Positions 17,682 through 27,027 of a stretch of 64,000 nucleotides of DNA are shown piece by piece. A program made the position numbers and the translations under genes. Within the stretch, counting starts at the first letter, position 1. Each line of letters opens with the position of its first letter. Below the pieces are notes generated by a model. That model was given only the letters and a program-made list of their open reading frames with translations, was not told the origin of the DNA and searched no databases. This DNA is from Gaiellasilicea sp963730405. Lineage in GTDB: Bacteria; Actinomycetota; Thermoleophilia; Gaiellales; Gaiellaceae. The stretch covers positions 62,001 through 126,000 of the forward strand of contig CAVSRW010000012.1 in the NCBI GenBank assembly GCA_963730405.1, given 5' to 3'.

Positions 17682-19555
17682 GGCGCCGGCTCGCACTGCT
17701 CGCCGCCCTCGCGGGCGGCATCACGCTCGTCGGCGCCGCGGGGGCGGCCACCCCGGCGCCGACGAACGGATCCGGCGTGCAGGTCGCGCCGGTGACGCGC
17801 CTGCCGTTCCCGGAGCGGGGCTACGTCGTCAGCGTCCCCGAGTCGCGGGCACTCGACGCGAGCAGCGTCGTCGTGCGGGAGAACGGGATCCGCGTCAAGG
17901 GCGTCAGCGTCGACTCCCTCGCGGGCAGCGGTCTGCGCTTCGGCGTCGTCCTCGCGCTCGACGCGAGCGAGAGCATGACCGGCGGCCCCGCGGCCGCCGC
18001 GCTCGAGGCCGGCCGCACGTTTCTCTCCCACCGGACGGCGACCGAGGAGATCGGGATCGTCGCGTTCAACGGCGAGATCTCGGTGCTCAGCGGGCTGACG
18101 CGCGACGGCGCGGCGCTGCGGCGGACGCTGGAAACCCAGCCCACGCTCGCCTATGGGACGCGCATCTACGACGCGATCACGCGGTCGCTCGGCCTGCTGC
18201 GCGACGCCAAGCTCTCCTCCGGCTCGATCGTCCTGCTCTCGGACGGCGCCGACATCGGCAGCCTGCGGTCACTCGACCAGGCGGTGGCCGCTGCCGAGAA
18301 GCAGCAGGTACGTGTCTTCACGGTCGGGCTCCGCTCCGGGGCATACGACCCGGCACCGCTTCGTGCGATCGCCGAGCGCACCGGCGGGACCTACGCGGAG
18401 GCACGCTCGGCGGTCGAGCTCGACGCGGTCTACGAGCAGCTCGGCGCCCAGCTCGCCGGCGAGTACCTGGTTCGATACCGGTCGGCGGCGCGACCGATGG
18501 CGCAGGTGGACGTCGAGATCATGGTCCCCGAAGTCGGCAAGGCGTCGACGGCGTACGTTGCGCCGACGCCGTCGTTGCTGCCGCCGTACCATCGCTCCGC
18601 CCTCTCCAGGTTCCTGCTCTCGGCGGGGTCGCCGGTCGTCCTGAGCCTGCTGATCGCTCTACTCGTCTGCGCGCTGTTGTTCGCGCTCGCACGGCGGCCG
18701 CAGACAACGGTGGTGGACCGCGTCAAGACCTTCGCTCCGGCTTCGAGGAGCATGTCGCGCGACATGGGGCTCGCAGCAGTCCTGCGCGCGCCGATGCGTA
18801 ATCAGTACGCCGGCGGCTGGTGGGCCAAGCTCGAGCGCGACCTCGAGTTGGCGAGGATGGACGCGAGCCCGCGCAAGGTCGTCGCCATCTCGCTTGCCGG
18901 CACGATCGCGATCGTCGCCCTCGCCGTCGCTCTGTCGGCACCGCTCCTCGGCCTGCTCGGCCTCGCGACGCCGCTCATCGCGCGCGGAGTGATTCGGAGA
19001 AGGCTGAAAGGCGTGCGCGCCGAGTTCGCCGAGCAGTTCCCCGCGAGCCTGCAGGTGCTGGCGTCGGCGCTGCGGGCCGGCCACAGCTTCGCCGGCGCCC
19101 TCGGCGTCGTCGTGGAGAACGCGCGTGAGCCTGCCCGGGGCGAGTTGGCCCGAGTGCTGCAGGACGAACGGCTCGGCGTTCCGCCCGAGGACGCGATCCG
19201 CAAGCTCGCTCGCCGGATGGCAAACCGAGACATCGAGCAGGTCGCTCTCCTGGCGGAGCTACAGCGCACGGCCGGAGGCAACTCAGCCGAGGTCCTCGAC
19301 ACGGTGGTTGCGACGATCCGGGAGCGGGCAGAGATCCGGCGGCTCGTCCGGACGCTCACGGCGCAGGGGCGCATGTCGCGCTGGATCCTGACTGCCTTGC
19401 CCGTGTTCCTGGGCGGCTTCCTGTTCCTCGTCAACCCGGACTCCATGAACGCCTTCCTCACGAGCAGCGTGGGTCAGGTCTCCATGTTCGTCGCTGCGCT
19501 CATGGTTGCCGCCGGTTCAGTGCTCATTCAACGAATCGTCGACATCGACGTCTAG
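17678..19555 (+). CDS. tadB: VWA domain-TadB fusion, pilus platform protein
   Basis: A 625-aa fusion. Residues 1-24 are a signal peptide. An extracytoplasmic von Willebrand A domain (about 85-280) carries the MIDAS motif D95-A-S-E-S99, GTRIYDA and LLSDGAD. A membrane helix (about 305-333) leads to a TadB-like type II secretion F domain (about 380-625) with FPASLQVLASALRAGHSFAG and C-terminal membrane segments. Ordinary TadB is about 300 aa and lacks the VWA part. The VWA domain could bind metal and a ligand outside the membrane, for example pilin or cell-wall glycan. It lies between cpaF and tadC, the usual tadB slot. Confidence 0.93.
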   Translation: MRRRLALLAALAGGITLVGAAGAATPAPTNGSGVQVAPVTRLPFPERGYVVSVPESRALDASSVVVRENGIRVKGVSVDSLAGSGLRFGVVLALDASESMTGGPAAAALEAGRTFLSHRTATEEIGIVAFNGEISVLSGLTRDGAALRRTLETQPTLAYGTRIYDAITRSLGLLRDAKLSSGSIVLLSDGADIGSLRSLDQAVAAAEKQQVRVFTVGLRSGAYDPAPLRAIAERTGGTYAEARSAVELDAVYEQLGAQLAGEYLVRYRSAARPMAQVDVEIMVPEVGKASTAYVAPTPSLLPPYHRSALSRFLLSAGSPVVLSLLIALLVCALLFALARRPQTTVVDRVKTFAPASRSMSRDMGLAAVLRAPMRNQYAGGWWAKLERDLELARMDASPRKVVAISLAGTIAIVALAVALSAPLLGLLGLATPLIARGVIRRRLKGVRAEFAEQFPASLQVLASALRAGHSFAGALGVVVENAREPARGELARVLQDERLGVPPEDAIRKLARRMANRDIEQVALLAELQRTAGGNSAEVLDTVVATIRERAEIRRLVRTLTAQGRMSRWILTALPVFLGGFLFLVNPDSMNAFLTSSVGQVSMFVAALMVAAGSVLIQRIVDIDV

Positions 19556-19564
19556 GAGATCCCG

Positions 19565-20482
19565 ATGGCCCTCGTCCTCATTCTCGGTCTAGCCCTCCTC
19601 GCCACCGCTGGTGTCCTTGCGCTTCGCGCTCTGAGCCTTGCGCAGGCCGGCCGGCGGCGAACTCTCGACCAGATCGCCGTGTACGGATTCCGATCCGCTG
19701 AACCTGTCGTCGCCACGCCCACCGATCTGCGGACTGTCTTCGGTGGCATCGCTGCGACGACGGGCGAGAAAGCGCTCGGCAGATTCGAAGGCCTGCGATC
19801 GGGTGAGGGTGCGCTGCGCAAGCTGCTGACGTCGGCCGGGATGTACCAGACGTCTGTCGCGTCGTTCGTCGGGGCACGGATTCTCGCGACCATGGTCGGG
19901 CCGACCATCTTCGTCCTCTGCCTGCTGGCGGGAAGTGTCGACATGCGCGTGCTCCTTTCATGCGGGTTGCTGACGGCGATGGGATGGTTCCTTCCGAACG
20001 TCGTCGTGCAGCGCCGGGCTCGTCTTCGGATCGAGAAGATCGACCGGGAAGTACCGGAGCTGGTGGACTTGCTCGTCACGACCGTCGAGGCAGGCGTCGG
20101 CTTCGCCGCGGCGCTGCAGCTGGCCTCGAGAAGCATCGAAGGCCCGCTCGGCCAGGAACTGCGCCTCGCGCTGCGCGAACAGAGCCTCGGGCTGACGCCG
20201 GAAGAGGCCCTTCAGAATCTCGCGATCCGGGTGGACAGCCCTGCGACTCGCATGTTCACGCAGGCGCTCCTCCAAGGGGAGTCTCTCGGCGTCTCGATCG
20301 GCACGATCCTTCGCGACCTGGCGATCGACATGCGCAAACGTCGCCGTCAGTCCGCCGAGGAGCGCGCACAGAAGACGCCCACGAAGATCCTCTTTCCGTT
20401 GATCGTGCTCATCCTGCCGGCGATGTTCATCGTCGTGATGGGCCCCGCGATCATGGACATTGCCCGCTTCTTGACGGTGTAG
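19565..20482 (+). CDS. tadC: Pilus platform protein TadC
   Basis: A 305-aa integral membrane protein with a T2SSF domain (REVPELVDLLVTTVEAGVGF, QALLQGESLGVSIGTILRDL) and hydrophobic segments near the N-terminus, at about 100-145 and at the C-terminus. It pairs with TadB as the inner-membrane platform driven by CpaF. A GGAG ribosome-binding site precedes the ATG, 9 nt after tadB. It is the last recognisable tad gene; a GC-rich hairpin follows. Confidence 0.94.
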   Translation: MALVLILGLALLATAGVLALRALSLAQAGRRRTLDQIAVYGFRSAEPVVATPTDLRTVFGGIAATTGEKALGRFEGLRSGEGALRKLLTSAGMYQTSVASFVGARILATMVGPTIFVLCLLAGSVDMRVLLSCGLLTAMGWFLPNVVVQRRARLRIEKIDREVPELVDLLVTTVEAGVGFAAALQLASRSIEGPLGQELRLALREQSLGLTPEEALQNLAIRVDSPATRMFTQALLQGESLGVSIGTILRDLAIDMRKRRRQSAEERAQKTPTKILFPLIVLILPAMFIVVMGPAIMDIARFLTV

Positions 20483-20486
20483 GACG

Positions 20487-20505
20487 GCGCGGCGCTGTGC
20501 CGCGC
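20487..20505 (+). terminator. GC hairpin after tadC
   Basis: A 7-bp perfect GC stem (20487-20493 with 20499-20505) around a 5-nt loop starts 5 nt after the tadC stop. It lacks a T tract, so termination is plausible but unproven. Confidence 0.4.
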
Positions 20506-20586
20506 GGCAGGTGACTCTCAGGTTCGGGCCACGAACCGCCGATACGAGCGGTTAAGGTTCGTCCACCGGGTACGAGGGAGTCTTCG

Positions 20587-20886
20587 ATGTCCGCTTCGCA
20601 GCTGTTGATGGCGTTTGCCGTGGGAACCGCGCTCTTGGCGCTCTGGTCGTTCGTCCGGTGGCCGGGGATCGCCCCGACGACGATGAAGGCGGCCTTCTTC
20701 CGCCTGCTCGTCGCGTTGGTGTTGCTCCAGGTCGGTGCCAGCGTTCTCGGCGTGGGCGTCGATGTCGCCCCGGCGCTGGGGCCGCTCCTCGTCGTTGCGG
20801 CGGTCGTCCCCGTTCTGACCTATGCATTCCTCGCGTCGATCTGGTTCATGAAGCTCTGCGCAGACCAGATGCGCGGCGCTCTCTAG
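20587..20886 (+). CDS. Small integral membrane protein, unknown function
   Basis: 99 aa with three hydrophobic segments (about 6-24, 35-58 and 63-88) and almost no polar domain. GAGGGAG about 8 nt before the ATG is a good ribosome-binding site. No family recognised. It follows the pilus operon in the same direction after about 100 nt that contains a hairpin, so it may be co-regulated or independent. Confidence 0.7.
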   Translation: MSASQLLMAFAVGTALLALWSFVRWPGIAPTTMKAAFFRLLVALVLLQVGASVLGVGVDVAPALGPLLVVAAVVPVLTYAFLASIWFMKLCADQMRGAL

Positions 20887-20892
20887 CGCGCG

Positions 20893-21218
20893 CTAGGGCG
20901 TCTCGAGCAGCGTCGCCTGGAAGTCCGGGTGGTGCGACGCCCAGGCGCGGACGAAGAAGAGGAGCTCGGCCTCGGCCTGACGCGTGTCGCCGCCCTCGAG
21001 CAGCCACGGCGCGAAGACCTCGACGGTGTCGAGGGCGGTACGGGCAGCGAGGCAATCCGTCTCGTTGAGCGCGTATACGAGCTCGGGGGCCAGCTCCGGG
21101 TGACTGATCAGCAGCTTCATCGCGCTGGAGCGAGTATTCGCCAGCCGGCCCGGGACCTGGGCGCACGATCGGGTAGTTCGGGCACGCGGAACGAGTAGTC
21201 CGCTCCGACGAGCGCCAC
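20893..21218 (-). CDS. Small hypothetical protein (frameshifted)
   Basis: It starts at GTG 21218 (VALVGADYSFRVPELPDRA) and, after one frame change near 21165, continues LANTRSSAMKLLISHPELAP to HPDFQATLLETP, about 108 aa. It looks soluble, helical and acidic. No family recognised. It begins 3 nt after the stop of the small gene at 21222-21377, so the two probably form a unit transcribed toward, and convergent with, the membrane-protein gene. Confidence 0.5.
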
Positions 21219-21221
21219 CGG

Positions 21222-21377
21222 CTACTGCTCGGGCTGGTCGGACGCGGCGTCTGCCTCGGGCTCCGCGAACAGCTGCTGGAGCAGCTTGCGGGCCGACTCG
21301 AGCTTCGAGGTCGCGGGATCGTCGGCCGGCGTTCCCGCCTGCTCGTCCCCCACGTCCGAAGTGCTCCAGCTCGGCAT
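21222..21377 (-). CDS. Small acidic hypothetical protein
   Basis: 51 aa, beginning MPSWSTSDVGDEQ, with a helix around KLESARKLLQQLFAEPEA and an acidic, low-complexity remainder. No family recognised. Support comes from its tight spacing (3 nt) to the next small frame. An upstream in-frame start to 21476 is possible but Arg/Pro rich and unconvincing. Confidence 0.4.
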   Translation of the reverse strand: MPSWSTSDVGDEQAGTPADDPATSKLESARKLLQQLFAEPEADAASDQPEQ

Positions 21378-21467
21378 GGCCCCAGCATCGCGTCGGCTTC
21401 GCGCGGGCGCTCCCGTCATCCGGGCGGGTCGCGGTGCCCACGCGGGTAGTCGCGCGAGCGACCGGCG

Positions 21468-21562
21468 CGGACCCACCCGAACGACCCACCAAACACCACC
21501 TATGGGTGGGGGGCTGAAGAGGGGGCGTCCCCAGGATGAGAGCGGTGATCAATGCGGCCTCC
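21468..21562 (+). promoter_or_regulatory. C/G-tract leader upstream of the repeat protein
   Basis: The 220-nt gap before the repeat-protein gene contains ACCCACC and GACCCACC tracts. It also contains a small stem CCACC-TATG-GGTGG and a GGGG-GCGT-CCCC stem. The ACCCACC/GGGTGG words also occur in the flp leader hairpin. This could be a shared regulator site or just skewed composition. Confidence 0.25.
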
Positions 21563-21597
21563 GCGCCTGCTGCGCGCGGATCGAGAAGGAGTGGTGG

Positions 21598-24500
21598 ATG
21601 TTTCCGAACAGCGATACGAGCGAGAACCAGAGCAACGAGACACACGATGGCGCAGCTGCTGCCCGCAGGCGCGTCAGGCGGCTTTCCGTCGCGCTGCTTG
21701 TAGCGATCACACTCGTGGTCGGCATCACAGCCGCCGGGCAGCTCACGGCCGCCGAGGCGGCCGGGGTGGTCGTCGCGGTCGACGACGCGGGCGCCGATGA
21801 CGAGCCGGGCCAGAAGGACCTGAACTGGCTCAGCATCGACTACGGCGCGCCCGGCGCGACGTCGCTCACGGTCAAGTGGGGCTGGGACGATACGTCGACG
21901 TCGGGTAACAACACCCGCGACGCCGGTTCGCTCTTCGACACCGACGGCGACGGGTTCGCCAACTACTCGCTCTACGTGACGGTGGAGACCGACGGCACCC
22001 ACACGACGCAGCTCTATTCGTGCGCGGCCGACAATCGCACCGATCGCTGCGCCGGCCCCGCGCTCGTGGGCACGTTCGCCTCGACCGCGACGGTGGCCGT
22101 TGTCGCGGACGTGGACCCCTTCGGCGTGCCCGGCTCGGCCGACTACGACGCGGCCCACGTGACGGGGAACACGTGTCGCACCAACCCCGCCTGCTACACG
22201 CAGGACACCGTTGCGACCGCCGACATCCAGCTCGCGGACTTCGGCAACCCGGCCGACGCCTTCCTGCTCAACGTCTGCAGCTACCCCTCGGGCGAGCCGA
22301 ACTCGGACCCGTCCGACTGCGTCTTCGCCGCCAACAACGGCTTCCTCACGATCGTGAAGGTCGCCAATCCGGACGACGGCACGTCGTTCCCGTTCAACGC
22401 CTCCGCGCAGTCGGGGTCGGGTGACTCCTCCTGGACGATCGCGGGTAGCGGCTCCGAGGCGCAGATCTCCTACGCCCGACCACCACTCTCGACCTGAACG
22501 AGGCCGTGCCGGCGGGCTGGAAACTGGACTCCGCCTCCTGCGCGATCCAGACGGCCACGCCGACCGCGACGGGAACGTCGACCGCTACAGGCATCGACAA
22601 CCTCGAGATCCGCTCGGGGCTGGAGACCATCTGCACCTTCAACGACTCGCTGGCTCAGGGGACGCTCAGGGTGATCAAGACGGTCGTCAACGACAACGGC
22701 GGCACCCTTGGCGCCGGGTCGTTCTCGGTGCACGTGAAGAGCGGCGGCAACGACGTCGCCGGCAGCCCCGCCGCGGGCGTCGCCGGCCCCGGCGGCCGCG
22801 ACTACACGCTGGCGCCCGGCACCTACGTGGTCAGCGAGGACGCGCCTCCCGCCGGCTATGCGCAGACCTCGATCGTCTGTGACGGCGTCGCGACGGACAC
22901 GGTCACGGTCGTCGCGAACGCGACCAAGACCTGCACGATCACGAACAACGACGTCTCGGCGAAGCTGATCGTGATCAAGAACGTCGTCAACGACGAGGCC
23001 GGCACGAAGGGCCCGGCGGACTTCACGCTGTCCGTCACCGGCTCCTCGCCGAGCCCGGCCAGCTTCCCCGGCGCCGCGGCGCCCGGCACGCAGGTCTCGA
23101 TCAACCCGGGCTCGTACAGCGTCTCGGAGAACGTCCTCGCCGGCTATACCGGCGCCTTCTCGGCCGACTGCACCGGCTCGATCGCGCTCGGCGAGACGAA
23201 GACCTGCACCGTCACGAACACCGATAACAACACTCCGAGCTCGATCGAGGTCACGAAGACCGCGAACCCGACCTCGCTGCCGGAGCCGGGCGGGAACGTT
23301 TCCTTCTCGGTCGCGGTGAAGAACACCTCGGCGGTCGACTCGGTGACGATCACGAGTCTGACCGACAACGTCTACGGCGATCTGGACGGCAAGGGCACCT
23401 GTGACGTGCCGCAGACGATCGCAGCGGGCGCCACGTACAGCTGCTCGTTCACCGGGCCTGTCTCTGGCGGCCCGGGCACGTCGCACACCGACGTGGTGAC
23501 GGCGTCGGGCAAGGACGACGACGGCAACGACGTCTCCGACAGCGACGACGCGGTCGTTTCGATCACGAACACGCCGAGCTCGATCGAGGTCACGAAGACG
23601 GCGAACCCGACCTCGCTCCCCGAGCCGGGCGGGAACGTGAGCTACTCCGTCTCGGTCAAGAACACGTCCGCGGTCGACTCGGTCACGATCTCGAGCCTGA
23701 CCGACGACAAGTTCGGCAACCTGGACGGGAAGGGCACCTGCGACGTGCCGCAGACGATCGCAGCCGGCGACACGTACAGCTGCTCGTTCTCTGCTGCGGT
23801 CTCCGGTAACGCCGGCGGCTCCCACACGAACGTGGTGACGGCGTCGGGTAAGGACGACGACGGCAACGACGTCTCCGACAGCGACGACGCGGTCGTCTCG
23901 TTCACGAACACGCCGAGCTCGATCGAGGTCACGAAGACCGCGAACCCGACCTCGCTCCCCGAGCCGGGCGGGAACGTGAGCTACTCCGTCTCGGTCAAGA
24001 ACACGTCCGCGGTCGACTCGGTCACGATCTCGAGCCTGACCGACGACAAGTTCGGCAACCTCGACGGCAAGGGCACCTGCGACGTCAGCCCGGCAGTCGT
24101 TCTCGCGCCCGGTGAGAGCTACAGCTGCTCCTTCAGCGGCGCGGTCTCCGGTAACGCCGGCGGCTCCCACACGAACGTGGTGACGGCGTCGGGTAAGGAC
24201 GACGACGGCAACGACGTCTCCGACAGCGACGACGCGGTCGTCTCGTTCACGAACACGCCGAGCTCGATCGAGGTCACGAAGACGGCGAACCCGACCTCGC
24301 TCCCCGAGCCGGGCGGGAACGTGAGCTACTCCGTCTCGGTCAAGAACACGTCCGCGGTCGACTCGGTCACGATCTCGAGCCTGACCGACGACAAGTTCGG
24401 CAACCTCGACGGGAAGGGCACCTGCGACGTGCCGCAGACGATCGCAGCCGGCGACACCTACAGCTGCTCGTTCTCTGCTGCGGTCTCCGGTAACGCCGGC

Positions 24501-26348
24501 GGCTCCCACACGAACGTGGTGACGGCGTCGGGCAAGGACGACGACGGCAACGACGTCTCCGACAGCGACGACGCGACCGTGACGATCACGGACGTCGCCG
24601 CGGCGATCCAGGTGACGAAGACGGCGACGCCGACCTCGCTGCCGGAGCCCGGTGGGAACGCCACCTTCGCGGTCGAGGTCAAGAACCTGTCCGGCGTCGA
24701 CTCGGTGACGATCACGAGCCTGACCGACGACATCTACGGCAACCTGGACGGGAAGGGCACATGCGACGTCCCGCAGACCCTCGCACCCGGAGCGACCTAC
24801 AGCTGCTCGTTCAGCGGCGCGGTCTCCGGGAACCCGGGCTCGAGCCACACGGACGTCGTGACGGCGTCCGGCAAGGACGACGACGGCAACGACGTCTCCG
24901 ACAGCGACGACGCGACCGTCCGGATCACGGACGTCGACAGCTCGATCGAGGTCACGAAGACGGCGAACCCGACGTCTCTCCCGGAGCCGGGCGGCAACGC
25001 CACGTTCTCGGTCACGGTCAAGAACACGTCGGCCGTCGACTCGGTCACGATCGCGAGCCTGACCGACAACGTCTACGGCAACCTGGACGGGAAGGGCACG
25101 TGCGACGTCACCCCGGCAGTTGTCTTGAGCCCGGGAGCGAGCTACAGCTGCTCGTTCACGGGTGCGGTCTCCGGCAACGCCGGCAGCCAGCACACCGACG
25201 TCGTCACCGCCTCCGGCACCGACGACGACGGCAAGCAGCTGACGGACAACGACGACGCCGTCGTCACGCTCAGCAACGTGCCGAGCTCGATCACGGTGAC
25301 GAAGTCGGCGAGCCCGACCGCGATCCAGGAGCCGGGCGGCACGGCGACGTTCTCGGTCGAGGTCAAGAACACCTCGGTCGTGGACTCGGTGACGATCACG
25401 AGCCTGACGGACGACATCTACGGCAACCTGGACGGGAAGGGCACCTGCGACGTGCCGCAGACTCTCGCCCCGGGCGCGAGCTACAGCTGCTCGTTCACCG
25501 GCGCAGTCAGCGGCAGCGGCGGCAGCACGCACGTCGACGTCGTCACCGCCTCGGGCACGGACGACGACGGCACGCCGGTCACCGGCAGCGACGACGCGAG
25601 CGTGTCGATCACCTCGACGCCTCCGCCGCCGCCTCCTCCGCCGCCGGTCCCGCCGGCCATCGCTCCCGCGGCGGTCGTCGACCTCTCGATCGTGAAGGTC
25701 GACCGGCCCGACCCCGTCTTCGTCGGCGCCAACCTGACCTACACGCTCACGGTGCGGAACCTCGGGCCGGACACGGCGACGAACGTCCGCGTGGCCGACT
25801 CGCTGCCGGCGACGACGGAGTTCGTCTCCGTCAGCACCAGCCAGGGCACGTGCACCGGCGGCCAGATCGTGCGCTGCAACCTCGGCACGATGGCCAACGG
25901 CGCCCGGGTGACGATCACGATCGTCGTGCGGCCGACCGAGCCGGGCGCCCTGATCAACACGGCCACGGTGGTCGGCGAGCAGTCCGAGCCGAACACGGCG
26001 AACAACCGCTCGAGCGCGCCCACCCTCGTCAAGGGGCCGTTCCAGCCGCCGGTCGCGAGCTGCCCGGTGCTCACCGTGCAGCCCCGCTCGCTCTCCGTCG
26101 GGAAGCGCGGCATCGTCAAGGTGCTCGTCACCGACAAGGGCAGCGGCGTCCGCGGCGTCCGGATCCTGGTCAAGGGCCCGGGCCTGTACAAGGCGGCGAC
26201 GACGAACGGCCGCGGCCGCGTCGCCATCTCGGTGCAGCCGCCCCGGACGGGCATCGTCGAGATCAGCATGACCAACCAGCCCAACCGCTGCTCTACGCGG
26301 AGGATCGGTGTCGTCGGCATCTTCCAGCCGCCGCCGGTCACGGGCTAG
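21598..26348 (+). CDS. Large secreted multi-repeat surface protein (DUF11/SpaA-like)
   Basis: About 1,583 aa after one frame correction near 22475. The ATG has an AAGGAG site 6 nt upstream (21586-21591). A membrane-anchor or signal segment (about 24-45: VALLVAITLVVGITAAG) is followed by a region ending near residue 245. Three prealbumin/SpaA-like domains come next (LTIVKVANPDDGTSFPF, RVIKTVVNDNGGTL, LIVIKNVVNDEAGT). Then seven ~113-115-aa repeats (PSSIEVTKTANPTSLPEPGG ... DDDGNDVSDSDD), a Pro-rich linker (eight consecutive Pro), a DUF11 domain and an Ig-like C-terminus. No LPxTG or C-terminal membrane anchor is seen. The composition is acidic, with Cys pairs (GKGTCD...YSCSF) and DxDxD runs that could bind calcium. 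It is probably an extracellular adhesin or stalk. The downstream L,D-transpeptidase overlaps its end. Confidence 0.9.
23235..25619 (+). repeat. Seven tandem coding repeats of 339-345 bp
   Basis: Units begin near 23235, 23574, 23913, 24258, 24597, 24936 and 25281. Five are 339 bp; units 3 and 6 are 345 bp through the same two-codon insertion (SPAVVLAPGES in 3, TPAVVLSPGAS in 6, replacing PQTIAAGDT). Units 2-4 are almost identical at DNA level, so they reflect recent duplication or gene conversion. Repeat number may be unreliable in the assembly. Confidence 0.92.
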
Positions 26349-27027
26349 CCTCGTCGCCTGCCTCGCGCTCGCGCTTCTCTCCTTCGCGGGAGAGGCGCGG
26401 GCCGAGGCGGCGCGCGCGAGCGTCCCAGCGGCGGGCAACATCGCCTGGGCCCACGTCGCCGTCCGCTCGCAGCCGAGCCGGACGGCGCCGAGGATCACGG
26501 TGCTGTCGCAGTTCCGCGACGACTTCCGGCCCCGCGTCGTCCTCGCCCTCGGCGTCCGTCACGACGCCAAGGGGCGGCCCGAGTGGTACAAGCTCAGCCT
26601 GCCGGGCCGGCCCAACGGCCGCACGGGCTGGGTTCCCGCGGCGAGCGTGGACGTGAAGCCGGTGCGCAAGGAGATCGTGATCGACCGCAGCGAGCGCACG
26701 CTCGAGCTGCGGGACGGCGGGCGGCTCCTGCTCCGGACGCAGGTCGCGGTCGGGGCGTACGGGATGGAGACCCCGCTCGGGCGCTTCTACGTGATGGCCA
26801 AGTTCCGCCCGACCGCTCCGATCCTCGGCGCCTTCGGCTTCGAGACGAGCGCCTACTCCAAGCTCAGCGAGTGGCCCGGCGGCGGCATCGTCGGGATCCA
26901 CGGCACGAACACGCCCTCGCTGCTCGGGCAGGCCGTCTCGCACGGGTGCATCAGGGTCGCGAACGAGGCGATCCTGCGCCTGAGAGATCTCGTCCCGGTC
27001 GGGACGCCGATCAAGATCGTGGAGTAG
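26308..27027 (+). CDS. Secreted L,D-transpeptidase (YkuD)
   Basis: A 239-aa protein. An N-terminal signal peptide (VACLALALLSFAGEARA) is followed by an SH3-like region (VAVRSQPSRTAPRITVLSQF) and a YkuD catalytic domain (about 118-239). The domain has IVIDRSERTLELRD, the His of VGIHGTN (about 198) and the catalytic Cys in SHGCIRVAN (about 214). It forms 3-3 peptidoglycan cross-links or attaches proteins to peptidoglycan outside the membrane. The GTG start lies 41 nt inside the end of the repeat-protein gene, so the two are very probably co-expressed, suggesting wall anchoring or remodelling for the adhesin. Confidence 0.94.
   Translation: MSSASSSRRRSRASLVACLALALLSFAGEARAEAARASVPAAGNIAWAHVAVRSQPSRTAPRITVLSQFRDDFRPRVVLALGVRHDAKGRPEWYKLSLPGRPNGRTGWVPAASVDVKPVRKEIVIDRSERTLELRDGGRLLLRTQVAVGAYGMETPLGRFYVMAKFRPTAPILGAFGFETSAYSKLSEWPGGGIVGIHGTNTPSLLGQAVSHGCIRVANEAILRLRDLVPVGTPIKIVE

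Noticed and set aside
23235..25619. Regular repeats considered as a CRISPR array or satellite DNA.
   Set aside because: The 339-345 bp units are in frame, encode conserved protein domains and have no spacers.
22470..26498. A 1,342-aa minus-strand reading frame opposite the adhesin.
   Set aside because: It is Arg/Asp/Val-rich repetitive translation mirroring the repeats in GC-rich DNA. It has no domain or ribosome-binding site.
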